Source: JAJTFW01 sp046330075 (lineage in GTDB: Bacteria; Bacteroidota; Bacteroidia; AKYH767-A; OLB10). Taken from it: a stretch of 64,000 bases of DNA. The DNA lies in the NCBI GenBank assembly GCA_046330075.1, contig JAXLTL010000001.1, forward strand, positions 1,178,001-1,242,000, read 5' to 3'. Positions 63,956-64,000 of this stretch are shown piece by piece; within the stretch, counting starts at the first letter, position 1, and every line of letters starts with the position of its first letter. Made by a program: the position numbers and the translations under genes. Under the pieces are notes generated by a model. The model ran no database searches and was not told where the DNA came from. It saw only the letters and a list, made by a program, of their open reading frames with translations.

Positions 63956-64000
63956 TGGTTATGGAGTGATGTTTTGAAGGTTATAGGTTCTGATGAATTC

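Overview
The window comes from a member of the Bacteroidota. The evidence is the str/S10 operon order rpsL-rpsG-fusA-rpsJ-rplC, several proteins with type IX secretion (T9SS) sorting domains, PKD-repeat surface proteins, DUF4783 and DUF3078 family proteins, and repeated promoter elements of the Bacteroidota type (TAnnTTTG, two of them with a TTG about 19-20 bp upstream). I cannot assign a genus. There is no insertion sequence, CRISPR array, tRNA or rRNA gene that I can support.

Layout. 1-3700 (minus): ribosomal proteins and EF-G. 3906-7896 (plus): a T9SS cargo protein, an acetyl-CoA hydrolase/transferase and a glutamyl-Q-type synthetase. 7906-14396 (minus): a tight cell-envelope operon, tandem Ddl fusion - PASTA protein - T9SS cargo - RluD. 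14482-19155: RdgB and, divergently, a 1353-residue PKD protein. 19190-34020: a two-directional surface-polysaccharide locus with four glycosyltransferases, two asparagine-synthase-type amidotransferases, two acyltransferases, two methyltransferases, a flippase and a Wzy-like membrane protein. 33992-42629: RlmH, a DUF4783 protein, NadC, a YihY membrane protein and a 1926-residue protein with 19 PKD repeats that ends without a sorting domain inside yihY. 42873-46464: UvrA and a LOG-family protein. 46687-52922: a five-gene soluble phosphorelay operon (FIST sensor, histidine kinase, CheY-like regulator, hybrid kinase with HPt, AAA+ regulator without a DNA-binding domain). 53505-63955: an unknown anchored protein, MscL, DUF3078, a RecB-like helicase-nuclease, proline catabolic dehydrogenase, an ABC ATPase, glutathione peroxidase and a C1 peptidase.

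How the parts relate. The window is mostly housekeeping, with three accessory blocks: cell-surface adhesin-like proteins, the glycan locus, and the FIST phosphorelay. The most unusual items are the phosphorelay with an output protein that cannot bind DNA by itself, the double Ddl protein in the conserved ddl locus, the PKD giant that has lost its sorting end, the PKD domain split by a propeller-like insert, and very compact terminator/promoter junctions in which a new promoter lies on top of, or directly against, the preceding terminator.
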